From: Longimycelium tulufanense
GTDB lineage: Bacteria; Actinomycetota; Actinomycetes; Mycobacteriales; Pseudonocardiaceae
DNA: 64,000 nt
Assembly: GCF_014645795.1 (NCBI RefSeq)
Contig: NZ_BMMK01000010.1
Location: 39,226-103,225, forward strand
Direction: 5' to 3'
A program made the position numbers and the translations under genes. Position 1 is the first letter of the stretch, and each line of letters opens with the position of its first letter. Positions 1-9,011 of the stretch are shown here, piece by piece. The notes beneath the pieces were generated by a model that ran no database searches, had not been told where the DNA came from, and saw only the letters and a list, made by a program, of their open reading frames with translations.

Positions 1-374
1 CCATGGTTACGCCGGGGCGCGACTCCCCCACCATTTCCGAGCTTTGTTTGCCTTCTCCCGCACAAGCCGGTTCGGGGCGTGGTTTTGCGGTGCCGTGGCG
101 GGTTTGGCATACCTTCTGTTGCGGGTCGGGTGTGGATCGTGGCTCGCGCTGCTTTCCGCTCTGCTGCCGGACTCTCGGCCCGAGGTTCTACCCGGATGGC
201 GCAGGGTCCTGCCCGGTGCCTGAGCTCCTCAGCTCCCAGGCCGCGACGCACTCGCGCCGGCTGGGCTCTGGTGTGTCCCGGCCCTCCTGCACCGAGTCCG
301 GCCAGCCGGGGTCGATGGGCAGGGCTCCTTGCCCTCGTACCCCAGGACTTCTGTGTCGCTGACCGAGCCCGTGC
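1..374. other. No gene recognised at left edge
   Basis: This stretch lies downstream of holA. Open frames exist on both strands, but none has a ribosome binding site, a recognisable motif or sensible composition. rpsT, which often neighbours holA in actinobacteria, is not here. No tRNA-like TPsiC arm or clear terminator was seen. Confidence 0.5.
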
Positions 375-1355
375 TCAGCGGGGCTGGTGGGCGTCCAGAA
401 TGCGCAGGACGGCGCGCTCCAGCGCGTAGCCAGGATCTGCCGCGACCCCCTTCACCTCGGCGTTGAGGTCGGCCACGACCTGCATCGCGGCGGCGAGCCC
501 GTCCTGGTTCCACCCGCGGGCCTGTGCCTGGGCCTTCTTGACCTTCCACGGCGGCATGCCCAGCTCGCCGGCCAGCCGGAACGGGTCCGCCCGGCCCACC
601 GCCGACACTCGGGCGATCGTGCGCACCGCGTCGGCGAGCGCGTCCGCGATGAGGACATGGGCCACGCCGAGGTGCAGGGCCCACCGCAACGCCTCGAGCG
701 CGCCGACGCGGTCGCCGGTGACCGCCTTCTCCGCCACGACGAACCCGGTCACCTCGGCCCGACCCCGGTGGTAGCGGCGCACCTCGGCCTCGCCGATCTT
801 GCCTCCGGCGTCGGCCACCAGCTGTCCGGCCGCCGACGCGAGCTCCCGCAGGTCCTGCCCCACCGCCTCGACGAGCGCGGCCACCCCGGCCGGGTCGATG
901 CGGCCACCGGCGCGACGCACCTCATCGCGGACGAACGCTTCACGCTCGGAAGGTTTGGTGATCTTGGCGCACTCGGTGAGCCGGGCACCGGCCTTGCGCA
1001 GTGCCCCGGGCAGGTCCTTGGCGGCCTTGCTGCGGCCGCCCCCGGTGTGGACCACGACGAGCACGACGCCGTCGGCGGGCTGCTTGGCGTAGGTGGTGAC
1101 CGCCTCGGCGATCTCCTTGCCCACCTCCTGGGCGGCGTCCAGCACGACCACCCGGCCCTCGGCGAACAGCGACGGGCTGAGCATCTCCGCGAGCTCGGCG
1201 GGGGTGATCTCGGTCACCCGGACCCGGCGCAGCTCGGCTTCCGGGTCGGCCAGCCGCGCGGCCTCCAGCGCGGCCCGCACGGCCCGCTCGACGAGGAGCT
1301 CCTCCTCCCCGAGCACCAGGTGCAACGGGTCGGGCGTGACGGCGGGAGCACTCAC
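375..1355 (-). CDS. holA: DNA polymerase III subunit delta (HolA)
   Basis: Clamp-loader delta subunit, which opens the beta sliding clamp for the replicative polymerase. The 326-residue product matches the HolA family in length and layout: an N-terminal segment with LHLVLGEEELLVERAV, a central helical region and a C-terminal collar-like domain with WKVKKAQ. A GGGAGG sits directly against an in-frame ATG at 1364, leaving that codon no spacing, while the GTG at 1355 is 9 nt downstream of it, so GTG 1355 is chosen. It is on the same strand as comEC/comEA and diverges from the riboswitch-thrC unit. Family assignment is firm; the exact start is inferred. Confidence 0.93.
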   Translation of the reverse strand: MSAPAVTPDPLHLVLGEEELLVERAVRAALEAARLADPEAELRRVRVTEITPAELAEMLSPSLFAEGRVVVLDAAQEVGKEIAEAVTTYAKQPADGVVLVVVHTGGGRSKAAKDLPGALRKAGARLTECAKITKPSEREAFVRDEVRRAGGRIDPAGVAALVEAVGQDLRELASAAGQLVADAGGKIGEAEVRRYHRGRAEVTGFVVAEKAVTGDRVGALEALRWALHLGVAHVLIADALADAVRTIARVSAVGRADPFRLAGELGMPPWKVKKAQAQARGWNQDGLAAAMQVVADLNAEVKGVAADPGYALERAVLRILDAHQPR

Positions 1356-1459
1356 GCCGCGCATCCTCCCACGGCGACCGACACTCCCGGGATGTGGACG
1401 CGGCTGGTCGCTGATCGGGACAGTGCCGTAGCGTGTGCGGCACAACCGAACACCGACAG

Positions 1460-1591
1460 CTCATCCAGAGGGGCAGAGGGACTCGGCCCGACGAAGCCCC
1501 GGCAACCGGTGCCGGCCGATCGTGGGACATCTGACGCGAGGCAGCCGGCGACCACGGTGCCAATTCCGGCCCGCCGCGCGGGAAAGATGAG
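1460..1591 (+). promoter_or_regulatory. SAM-I (S-box) riboswitch upstream of thrC
   Basis: The S-box core is readable in order: CTCATC (1460-1465), AGAG, GAGGGA, GGCCC, the GAA..CC..GGCAACC block, GGTGCCAATTCC, then AGATGAG. Helix P1 pairs CTCATC with GATGAG at 1586-1591. The last two bases of P1 (A1590, G1591) are also the first bases of the AGGAG ribosome binding site, and no terminator hairpin separates the aptamer from the ATG at 1605. Ligand binding would therefore most simply restrict ribosome access. A TAGCGT at 1429-1434 could be the -10 element. The class call rests on the conserved core. Confidence 0.9.
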
Positions 1592-1604
1592 GAGAGACCT
1601 CGCG

Positions 1605-2864
1605 ATGACGACCACCGTCGGGACCACGACGACGACCTTCGACCTCGGCCCGGCCGGCGCGCTGGCGTGCCGGGAGTGTGGACACCAGATCCCCCTCGCC
1701 GCCGAGTTCGCCTGTGCAGAGTGTTTCGGCCCGCTGGAGGTCGCCTACAACTTCGGTACGGTGCGGCGGGAGGACATCGAGGCGGGACCGCGCTCGATCT
1801 GGCGGTACCGCCGGCTGTTGCCGGTTCCGTCCGATGTGGACGACCACCCCAACACGCAGCCCGGCTGTACGCGGCTGGTGCGCGCCGATCGGCTCGCGGC
1901 GGCGCTGGGCGTGAAGCGGCTGTGGGTCAAGGACGACACCGGGAACCCGACGCACTCGTTCAAGGACCGTGTCGTCGCCGTCGCGCTGGCTGCGGCGCGG
2001 ACGCTCGGCTTCACGGTGCTGGCCTGCCCCTCCACCGGCAACCTGGCCAACGCGGTGGCCGCCGCAGCGGCGCGTGCGGGGTGGCAGTCGGTGGTGCTCA
2101 TCCCGTCCAGCCTGGAGAAGGCCAAGGTGCTCACCACCGCGGTCTACGACGGCGCGCTGATCGCCGTTGACGGGAACTATGACGACGTCAACCGGCTGGC
2201 GACCGAGCTGGCCGCCGAGCACGAGGACTGGGCGTTCGTCAACGTCAACGTCCGGCCCTACTACGCGGAGGGGTCCAAGACGCTCGGTTTCGAGGTGGCC
2301 GAGCAGCTCGGCTGGCGGCTGCCGGACCAGGTCGTGGTGCCGATCGCGTCGGGCTCGCAGCTCACCAAGGTCGACAAGGCGTTCCGGGAGTTGGGCGAGC
2401 TCGGGTTGGTCGAGCCCGCCCCCTACCGGGTTTTCGGTGCCCAGGCCACCGGCTGCTCGCCGGTGTCCGCCGCCTTCAAGGCGGGCCACGACGTGGTGAC
2501 GCCGGTCCGGCCGGACACCATCGCCCGGTCGCTGGCGATCGGCGCGCCCGCCGATGGCCCCTACGTCCTGGATGCCGTCCAGCGCACCGGCGGTGCCGTG
2601 GAGGACGTCACCGATGACGAGGTGGTGGAGGCCATCCGGCTGCTGGCGCGGACCGAGGGGATCTTCGCCGAGACCGCCGGTGGCGTCACCGTGGCGACGG
2701 CGAAGAAGCTCATCGCGAACGGCCAGCTCGACCCGGACGCGGAGACGGTCCTGCTGATCACCGGTGACGGCCTGAAGACCCTGGATGCCGTGGCGGACCG
2801 GGTCGGTCCCCGCGCGACCGTTCCGCCGCAGACCGCCGCCGTCCGCGAGGCCCTCCGCGGCTGA
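1605..2864 (+). CDS. thrC: Threonine synthase family PLP enzyme
   Basis: A 419-residue fold-type II PLP enzyme that would convert O-phosphohomoserine to threonine. It starts with a zinc-ribbon-like CxxC-x11-CxxC (Cys22, 25, 37, 40), as in the longer threonine synthases. The PLP lysine is in NPTHSFKDR near residue 120, followed by the CPSTGNLANA phosphate loop. The ATG has an AGGAGAG 8 nt upstream. The gene stands alone and not in a hom-thrC-thrB operon, and it is led by a SAM-I riboswitch. It may be a second paralogue with a methionine-linked role; the enzyme class is clear, the exact substrate is not proven. Confidence 0.85.
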   Translation: MTTTVGTTTTTFDLGPAGALACRECGHQIPLAAEFACAECFGPLEVAYNFGTVRREDIEAGPRSIWRYRRLLPVPSDVDDHPNTQPGCTRLVRADRLAAALGVKRLWVKDDTGNPTHSFKDRVVAVALAAARTLGFTVLACPSTGNLANAVAAAAARAGWQSVVLIPSSLEKAKVLTTAVYDGALIAVDGNYDDVNRLATELAAEHEDWAFVNVNVRPYYAEGSKTLGFEVAEQLGWRLPDQVVVPIASGSQLTKVDKAFRELGELGLVEPAPYRVFGAQATGCSPVSAAFKAGHDVVTPVRPDTIARSLAIGAPADGPYVLDAVQRTGGAVEDVTDDEVVEAIRLLARTEGIFAETAGGVTVATAKKLIANGQLDPDAETVLLITGDGLKTLDAVADRVGPRATVPPQTAAVREALRG

Positions 2865-3103
2865 CCCGTACTTCTGGCTGTACTGCCGTTCCAACGGTGA
2901 CCATGGTGTCTCGGGCTGGCGACTCGTTGATCTGAAAGCCCTTGCCTTGGTGTGATGGGTCTGGGGGCTTCCCCCTCCCCCACCCCTCCCTCCCGCCCCT
3001 CGCCCCTGACCCTGACCCCCCGCCCCGATGGATGGCCCTTGCCCGCCCCCACCCGGTGGTGTGGTTTGTGGTCGCGTGGTTTGGGTGTTGTTCGTGGTTG
3101 GTG

Positions 3104-5551
3104 TCAGCGCGGTGGGGAACGGGGTTCTCCCCGCCGGGCGACGGCTGGGCCGTGTTCGGTTGCGACGACGGCGATGTCGCCGTCCTGGTCGGTGCGGAGC
3201 ACACGGGTGCCGGCGCTGGTCAAGGCGTCGACGACGAGCGGGCTCGGGTGTCCGTAGCGATTGCCGGCTCCGGCGCTGACCAGCGCCACTCGTGGCCGGA
3301 CGGCGGCCAGGAATGTCGGCAGTGTCGAGCGGGAGCCGTGGTGCGGCACCTTGAGCACGTCGGCTGTCAGGTCGACGTTGTCGGACAGGAGTGCGCTCTG
3401 GCCCGCGAGTTCGACGTCTCCGGTGAGGAGTATGCGGCCCGCGGGTGTGGTGGCCCGGAGCACGAGTGAGGCGTCGTTGATGGGCGTGCCGGAGTCGGAT
3501 TCGGCCGCTGGTTCCGGTGGTTGTCGCACCGGGCCCAGGGTTTCCAGGTGGAGGCCGGGGAGTTGCACGCGGTGGCCGGCTTCCATGACCAGCACCGGCA
3601 CGCCGGCGCGTCGGGTCAGGCGGTCCACCTGCTGTGCCGCCCAGCGCGGGTGGCGCAGCGTTCCGACCGCCACGGCGCCGACGGCCCTTCCGTCCAGGAC
3701 GGCTTCCAGGCCGCCGATGTGGTCGGCGTGCAGGTGGCTGAGCACGACCACGGGAATCCGCTGCACGCCCAGGCGCCGGAGACAGGCGTCGACCGGGCCG
3801 GGACCGGGGCCGGTGTCGACGACGACCGCTCGGCCCGGTTCGGTCGTGGCCAGGACGATCGCGTCGCCCTGGCCCACGTCGCAGGCCACCGCTGCCCAGC
3901 CGGTGACGGGCCAGCCGGGTCGGATCACCCGGGTCGGCACCAGGATGATCAGGAGCAGGACCATACCTGCGGCCAGCAGCGAGCGGAGGCGCTGGAATCG
4001 GAGCAGCACGAGGAATCCGAGCGTCAGCGCTGCCAGAAGTAGGCCACCGGTGGTGCCTGCCGGCCAGCTGAGCTCACCGCCCGGCACCTTGGCTGCCCAC
4101 CGACCGGCCGCAACGAGCCAGTGGGCGGGCGGTCCGGCCAGCCGGACCAGCCACTCGGCGACCGTGGTGGACAGCGGAGCGGTGGCTGCCGCCGCGACTC
4201 CGAGGATGGTGACCGGGGCTACCGCCGGTGCCACCACCAGGTTCGCCAGCACCGCCACGATGCTCACCTGGCCGGACAGCGCGGCCACGACCGGTGCGGT
4301 CGCCAGGTGTGCGGCGGCCGGGACGGCGAGTGCTTCGGCGATGCCGACGGGAACTCCCTTGCTGCGTAGGGATTTCGTCCAGCGCGGTGCGAGCACCACC
4401 AACGCGGCGGTGGCCAGGACCGACAGGGCGAATCCGGGTGCGACCGCGAGGTCGGAGTCGACGATCAGGAGCAGCAGGACGGCGACGGTCAGCGCCGGCA
4501 GTGCCGAGCGTTCCCGTCCAACCACCAGCGCGAGTAGGGCGATCGCCCCCATCACCGCGGCCCGCAGCACGCTGGGCTCCGGGCGGGCGAGGATGACGAA
4601 GCCGACCAGCGCGAGCCCGGCCAGCAGGCCCGAGGTGCGTGGACCCAGCCGGAGGAGCCGGCAGGCGAGCAGCACCGCCCCGCAGACGATCGCGAGGTTC
4701 GCGCCGCTCACCGCCAGCAGGTGGGTGAGCCCGGCGGTGCGGAACTCGGCGATGACCCGCTCGGCCAGGTTCCGGGTGTCGCCGACGACCAGGGCCGGTA
4801 CCAGGCCGGCCGGTTCCGGCGCCAGCACCCCGGATGCCTCGCGGAGGCCGTGGCGCAGGGTCTCGGCCGCGCCCTGCCACCAGGGCGGTTCCGACACCTG
4901 TGCCGGCGACCCGCGCACGCTCAGTACAGCGACCGTCAGGTCATTCTGCTCGGCGGGCACCAGCTTTCCGCGCGCCGTCACGTGTTGCCCAGGCAGCAGG
5001 ACGGACCATTGATCAGCTGGGGCCAGCAGTAGCAGGCGCTCCCCGTCCCCAGGGATCGCATTGCTACCTGGTACGTCAGCGTGAAGTAGCTCGGCCGGTA
5101 CCGCGACGCGGCCGGCACCGGCGGGGTTACCACCGTAACCCTGGGTCCGCAGTGGTCGCGGGTCAGCGCCGATCGCGACGCGCAGTTCTGCGAAGGTTCC
5201 ACGTTGCGCCAGGTCCCGGAGCGGGTGCTCGTGGCTGTGGTGAACTCGGATCGAGACGATCGCCGCGACAGCCACGACAATCCCACATACCAGCAGCATC
5301 CCCGCCGCAGTCCTGCTCTTCGGGCGGAAGAGCAGCATCACCGTGAGCGGGAGTGCGAGTGCAGCGCAGAGTGCGCTCGCCCACCAACCCAGGTACAGCC
5401 CGAGCAGCGTGACCGCCCATGCGGCCAGTGCGGCCGGGACCAGCCGTAGGTCGAGGACGCGTTCCGGTTCTTCCGTGGCCTGCTTGGCGGCCCGCAGCTG
5501 TGCCATCCGTTGGCGCACAACGGCGATCGCCCCTTGGTCGACGCTTTTCAT
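3104..5551 (-). CDS. comEC: ComEC/Rec2 DNA-uptake channel
   Basis: Inner-membrane channel of the competence machinery, predicted to pass single-stranded DNA. The 815 residues show two N-terminal membrane segments, an OB-like soluble part, a multi-helix competence domain with AVSGANLAIVCG, and a C-terminal metallo-beta-lactamase domain with the metal motif SHLHADHIGG. Full length for the family. Its ATG overlaps the comEA stop in an ATGA, so the two should be translationally coupled. Competence in this lineage is not established; the pair may serve DNA handling generally. Confidence 0.94.
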   Translation of the reverse strand: MKSVDQGAIAVVRQRMAQLRAAKQATEEPERVLDLRLVPAALAAWAVTLLGLYLGWWASALCAALALPLTVMLLFRPKSRTAAGMLLVCGIVVAVAAIVSIRVHHSHEHPLRDLAQRGTFAELRVAIGADPRPLRTQGYGGNPAGAGRVAVPAELLHADVPGSNAIPGDGERLLLLAPADQWSVLLPGQHVTARGKLVPAEQNDLTVAVLSVRGSPAQVSEPPWWQGAAETLRHGLREASGVLAPEPAGLVPALVVGDTRNLAERVIAEFRTAGLTHLLAVSGANLAIVCGAVLLACRLLRLGPRTSGLLAGLALVGFVILARPEPSVLRAAVMGAIALLALVVGRERSALPALTVAVLLLLIVDSDLAVAPGFALSVLATAALVVLAPRWTKSLRSKGVPVGIAEALAVPAAAHLATAPVVAALSGQVSIVAVLANLVVAPAVAPVTILGVAAAATAPLSTTVAEWLVRLAGPPAHWLVAAGRWAAKVPGGELSWPAGTTGGLLLAALTLGFLVLLRFQRLRSLLAAGMVLLLIILVPTRVIRPGWPVTGWAAVACDVGQGDAIVLATTEPGRAVVVDTGPGPGPVDACLRRLGVQRIPVVVLSHLHADHIGGLEAVLDGRAVGAVAVGTLRHPRWAAQQVDRLTRRAGVPVLVMEAGHRVQLPGLHLETLGPVRQPPEPAAESDSGTPINDASLVLRATTPAGRILLTGDVELAGQSALLSDNVDLTADVLKVPHHGSRSTLPTFLAAVRPRVALVSAGAGNRYGHPSPLVVDALTSAGTRVLRTDQDGDIAVVATEHGPAVARRGEPRSPPR

Positions 5552-6360
5552 ACCGTCACCAACTCACGGAGGCGTGCCAGCCGGGTTTCGCCGATGCCCT
5601 CGACCTCACGAAGCTGTTCGACGTTGCGGAAGGGACCGTTTCGGGTACGCCGGTCGACGATGCGTTGTGCCGTCACCGGACCAACCCCGGGTAGTTCGTC
5701 GAGCTGCTGGACGCTCGCCGTGTTCAGGTTGATCTTTCCGGTGGTTTCGCCGGTCGGGCCGTCGGCGGCGAGGACACCACCGTCCGCCGCCATCCCACCC
5801 GGCACCGGAATCCCGACGTGGACCTGCTCTCCGTCCGCGAGCTTGCGGGCCAGGTTCAGGCCGGTGGTGTCGGTGTCCGGCAGCAGTCCCCCGGCGGCGT
5901 CCAGTGCCTCCGCGACCCGTGCGCCCTCGCGGAGGGTGAGGAGACCGGGCCGGTGGACCCGACCCACCACGCTGACGACCATGCGTTCGTCTTGTTGCGC
6001 GACCGGGCGCACCGCGGAGCTGGGCACCGTGGTCTGGGCTGCGGGCAATGGCGGGACGAGTTCCGGAGTGGGGCGCCCGAACACCATGTGGGCGGCGAAG
6101 CCGACCACGACGAGCAGCGCGAGTACACAGAGGACGATGGCGACGCGGTGGCCTGGGTCGATACGTGCCTGCCGGAGTGCATCCGGCACCCAGCGCGTGG
6201 GGCCCTGGTCCTCCTTGCCCTGCGGGGTCGGCGGATCCGGACCACCGTCGTCGGTTTCGGTTCGGATTCGGTGGCGGCCAGGAGCGGGACACCCGGTCAG
6301 TGCGGCAAGTCGGGACCTGGTCAGGTCGATGTCGTTGCGGAAGGTCAGCGAGTTGAACAT
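5548..6360 (-). CDS. comEA: ComEA DNA receptor, SLBB plus helix-hairpin-helix
   Basis: Membrane-anchored DNA-binding protein that feeds ComEC. From the ATG at 6360 (MFNSLTF) it has 270 residues: a cytoplasmic arginine-rich head, one membrane helix (HRVAIVLCVLALLVVVGF), a proline-rich stalk, an SLBB domain (VSVVGRVHRPGLLTL) and a C-terminal ComEA helix-hairpin-helix repeat with KINLNTASVQQLDELPGVG. Another ATG 12 codons upstream is possible but has no better ribosome site. Overlaps comEC by four bases. Confidence 0.92.
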   Translation of the reverse strand: MFNSLTFRNDIDLTRSRLAALTGCPAPGRHRIRTETDDGGPDPPTPQGKEDQGPTRWVPDALRQARIDPGHRVAIVLCVLALLVVVGFAAHMVFGRPTPELVPPLPAAQTTVPSSAVRPVAQQDERMVVSVVGRVHRPGLLTLREGARVAEALDAAGGLLPDTDTTGLNLARKLADGEQVHVGIPVPGGMAADGGVLAADGPTGETTGKINLNTASVQQLDELPGVGPVTAQRIVDRRTRNGPFRNVEQLREVEGIGETRLARLRELVTV

Positions 6361-6789
6361 GGCGCCGACGCTAGGACGACCGCAACACCGACGCACCCAA
6401 GCAGGATCACGTTGTGGATGGATTCGTCCCCTGTGGACAACTCGCTTCCCATTCGGGTGAAGGAATGGAAGGCCAGCTGCCAGTTCTGCAAGACTGAGAG
6501 GTTGCTGATCGTCTCGATGACGCCACGGGCACCCGGGAGGCAGCGAGAAGCCGTGTCAGTCTCGGGCCATGACACTCACCGAGCGATCAAGCAGGCTATG
6601 AGCGTCCGTGTTTCCGCGCGTCACCGGCCGAAATTAGTTGATCTTGATTCCACCTTGGGCCAGTGGCACGGCATTGGCATTGGTCTCGGGCGCGGATGGG
6701 GCACCCCGCGGAAATCGCCTTGGCCCGGCGCGCCGGCGCCGGGCGCAAGGAACATTGGGTTCAGGGCGAAGCCGCCCGCGCAGCAACGA
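6361..6789. other. comEA-degV gap, no gene recognised
   Basis: A 429-base stretch between the comEA start and the degV stop, both on the minus strand. It should hold the comEA-comEC promoter and the degV terminator. AT content is locally higher around 6400-6650. The frames running through it lack motifs and ribosome sites, so no protein is called. Confidence 0.5.
6723..6744 (-). terminator. Hairpin downstream of degV
   Basis: A perfect 9-bp inverted repeat, GCCCGGCGC (6723-6731) with GCGCCGGGC (6736-6744), closes a 4-base loop about 45 bases past the degV stop. There is no T-tract, which is common for actinobacterial terminators. It could also be an unrelated palindrome. Confidence 0.45.
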
Positions 6790-7638
6790 TCACAGGCCGC
6801 CGGGAAGCACAACAACGGCAAGGGCCCCCGGTCCGAGATGGGCACCGACCACGGCCCCCACCTCCGAAACGTGGCACTCCCGGAGGTGAGGAAGCCGCGA
6901 CCGCAGCTTCTCGGCGATCTGCTCGGCACGCTCCCCTGCCGCAAGGTGATGCACAGCCACCGCCACCGGACCATCCCCCGCCGCCTCGACGGCCCGATCC
7001 ACCAACCTGGCAGCAGCACGGCTCGTCGTGCGCACCTTCTCCAGCGGAACGATGCGGCCGTCCTCGACGTGCAGCAGCGGCTTAATAGCGAGAGCCGAGC
7101 CGAGCAACGCCCGCGCCCCACCAATGCGGCCACCGCGGCGCAGCCACTCCAGGGTCTCCAGGCAGAACACGGCGCGCGTACGTGTCGCCACATCCCCAGC
7201 CATCCCGGCAACAGTCCGCGCATCAGCGCCAGAAGCAGCCGCGCGGGCAGCGGCCAACACGGCGAAACCGAGCCCCATGGCGGTGGAGCGGGAGTCAACG
7301 ACGTGCACCACGTCGGATCCCACCTCAGCAGCGGCAGTACGCGCGGCCTCGACGGTGCCGGACAGCTCGCCCGAAATATGCACCGCAACCACCGCATCCG
7401 CCCCGTTCCCCAGCGCGTTCCTGTAGGCCGCCGCCAGCTCCGCCGGGGTGGCCATCGAGGTGCTGACCGGCCGGCGCCTGGCCATGACGGCGGTCAGCTC
7501 ACCGGGACCAAGATCCACACCATCCAGGCGGTCGCTGCCGTCGAGGTTCACGTGCAGCGGGACCACGTGGACGTGATGGTGGTCGGCAAAGCCCTGCGGC
7601 AGGTAGGCGGTCGAGTCGGTGGCGACGGCTACGGGCAC
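6790..7638 (-). CDS. DegV family fatty-acid-binding protein
   Basis: A 282-residue DegV protein. The family binds fatty acids, and the Firmicute FakB members present them to a kinase. The start VAVATDSTAYLP is the usual DegV opening. STSMATPAEL and the SGELSGTVEAA loop match the ligand-binding serine regions, and the LEWLRRGGRIG stretch is conserved. It precedes octT and the gpgP block in the same order as Rv2417c-Rv2418c, which suggests acyl supply to lipid or lipopolysaccharide assembly (inference). Confidence 0.9.
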   Translation of the reverse strand: MPVAVATDSTAYLPQGFADHHHVHVVPLHVNLDGSDRLDGVDLGPGELTAVMARRRPVSTSMATPAELAAAYRNALGNGADAVVAVHISGELSGTVEAARTAAAEVGSDVVHVVDSRSTAMGLGFAVLAAARAAASGADARTVAGMAGDVATRTRAVFCLETLEWLRRGGRIGGARALLGSALAIKPLLHVEDGRIVPLEKVRTTSRAAARLVDRAVEAAGDGPVAVAVHHLAAGERAEQIAEKLRSRLPHLRECHVSEVGAVVGAHLGPGALAVVVLPGGL

Positions 7639-7674
7639 GAGTCACCAGCCTACGTGCCGCCGAACCCCACCCGG

Positions 7675-8403
7675 TCAAGCGTGTTGCAACCTGTGGGTGA
7701 TCAGATCGGCGAATGCTTGGCCTACCTCGGCATGAAGGTGCCAACCCCAGTGCATGCCGTCCGGGTTCGTGTCACCGGCCGCCAACCCGGGCCCGACAAG
7801 CGCCGGCAGGTCGACCAACGGGATGTCAACCCGGCTCGCCCAGCTCCGGATAGCAGCACACGCCGGTGCATGGCCGGTGTGGACACCGGCATAAGCGGGC
7901 GCGCGATGCACCGACGGCACGATCCCCACCACGGGCAGATCCGGCCGAAGCAGACGGACGGACCGCACGCAACGGTTCAGGTAGCGCACGCTGGTCTTGG
8001 GCGGCAACGCCACCGGCCGCCCACGGAGCAGGCGGGCCAGGTGGGGTTGGGCGGCGAGATAGGCGCGCCGCACCCAACTGCGAAGCGGGTCCGGGCGCAG
8101 GTAACGGATGCCCTCACGCAGTGCCGTGGGAAGCGGCGAAGGCAGCGTGTCCATGCTTCCGACCGCGAGGACCACGACGTCAGCCTCGGGCAGCAGCGCC
8201 CAGATCCGCGGGTCGCGGGTCAACGCCCACCAGCCGTCACGGGCGGTCCAGCCGAGCCCTGCGAACAGCTCGGCGGTGCCACCGAGCCGGGCGGCGGCGA
8301 CGTTGGGCCACAGTCGTGGATCGTCGGCCGGGCAGGGCCCGGTCGGGCCGTGGAACGCCAGTGAGTCGGCCATCACCAGCAGCCGCGGACCGGTTCGGCT
8401 CAA
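7675..8403 (-). CDS. octT: Diglucosylglycerate octanoyltransferase (OctT)
   Basis: SGNH/GDSL-fold acyltransferase, known in mycobacteria to octanoylate diglucosylglycerate early in methylglucose lipopolysaccharide synthesis. Block I is RLLVMADSLAFHG near the N terminus, AVGSMDTL follows, and NPDGMHW carries the catalytic Asp/His block near the C terminus. No ATG gives a complete first strand: the internal ATG at 8373 would cut it. TTG at 8403 overlaps the gpgP stop as TTGA and gives 242 residues, so it is chosen. Position next to gpgP supports the name. Confidence 0.82.
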   Translation of the reverse strand: MSRTGPRLLVMADSLAFHGPTGPCPADDPRLWPNVAAARLGGTAELFAGLGWTARDGWWALTRDPRIWALLPEADVVVLAVGSMDTLPSPLPTALREGIRYLRPDPLRSWVRRAYLAAQPHLARLLRGRPVALPPKTSVRYLNRCVRSVRLLRPDLPVVGIVPSVHRAPAYAGVHTGHAPACAAIRSWASRVDIPLVDLPALVGPGLAAGDTNPDGMHWGWHLHAEVGQAFADLITHRLQHA

Positions 8404-9011
8404 CCGCCGAGCCCCGCGTTGTAGGCGAGGAGGCGCCACCGGTTGTCGCCCTCGCGCCGGCCGAGCACCGTCCAGTGGCAGTTGGTGATCCCGCCGAGCT
8501 GGGTCCAGGCCGCGAGCGGCAGGCCGAGCATGCGGCCGGTCAGGGCGCTGATGAGCCCGCCGTGCGCGCACAGCAGGGCGGTGCCGTCGAACTGGGTGTC
8601 CAGCTCGGCGACCACCTCCGCGGCGCGCGCGGCCACCTCCACGCGCGCCTCGCCACCGGGTGGGGCCCAGCGCGGGTCGCTGCGCCAGGTGTTCAACGCA
8701 CCTGGCCAGCCCTCCTCGACCTGGGCGTAGGTGAGGCCCTGCCAGTCGCCGAGGTGGGTCTCCCGGAGCCGCTTGTCCAGCCGCACGTCGGCACCGGTCT
8801 CCGCGGCGTAGACGGCGGCGGTGTCGGCGGCCCGGTGCAGGTCCGAGCTAACCACGGTGGTGGGCAGGAACCCGGCCAGCACGGGCACGGCCTGGCGCGC
8901 CTGGGCCAGCCCGGTGTCGGTGAGGTGGGAGTCGTACTGGCCCTGCAGCCGGCCGGTGGCGTTGTAGTCGGTCTCCCCGTGCCGCCACAGCACGAGTCGG
9001 GTCAGGCTCAC
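8400..9011 (-). CDS. gpgP: Glucosyl-3-phosphoglycerate phosphatase (GpgP)
   Basis: Histidine phosphatase, 203 residues, that removes phosphate from glucosyl-3-phosphoglycerate to give glucosylglycerate. The catalytic RHGET lies at residues 10-14, the proton-donor glutamate in LRETHLGDW, and the second histidine in LCAHGG. The broad phosphoglycerate mutase-like family is certain; the specific role comes from the octT-gpgP-rsfS order. The GTG start overlaps the rsfS stop as GTGA. Confidence 0.85.
   Translation of the reverse strand: MSLTRLVLWRHGETDYNATGRLQGQYDSHLTDTGLAQARQAVPVLAGFLPTTVVSSDLHRAADTAAVYAAETGADVRLDKRLRETHLGDWQGLTYAQVEEGWPGALNTWRSDPRWAPPGGEARVEVAARAAEVVAELDTQFDGTALLCAHGGLISALTGRMLGLPLAAWTQLGGITNCHWTVLGRREGDNRWRLLAYNAGLGG

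Noticed and set aside
387-1604. Long plus-strand frame running into thrC
   Set aside because: It is antisense to holA and passes through the riboswitch; the real start is ATG 1605 with AGGAGAG.
1461-2894. 477-codon minus frame over thrC
   Set aside because: Antisense shadow of a clear enzyme, with no ribosome site or motif.
2963-2975. GGGGG-CTT-CCCCC as thrC terminator
   Set aside because: A 5-bp stem in a C-rich tract is easily formed by chance.
3261-5012. Long plus-strand frame over comEC
   Set aside because: Ser/Arg/Thr-rich mirror of comEC codon bias.
5818-8364. 848-codon plus-strand frame
   Set aside because: Covers comEA, degV and octT antisense; composition is that of a shadow.
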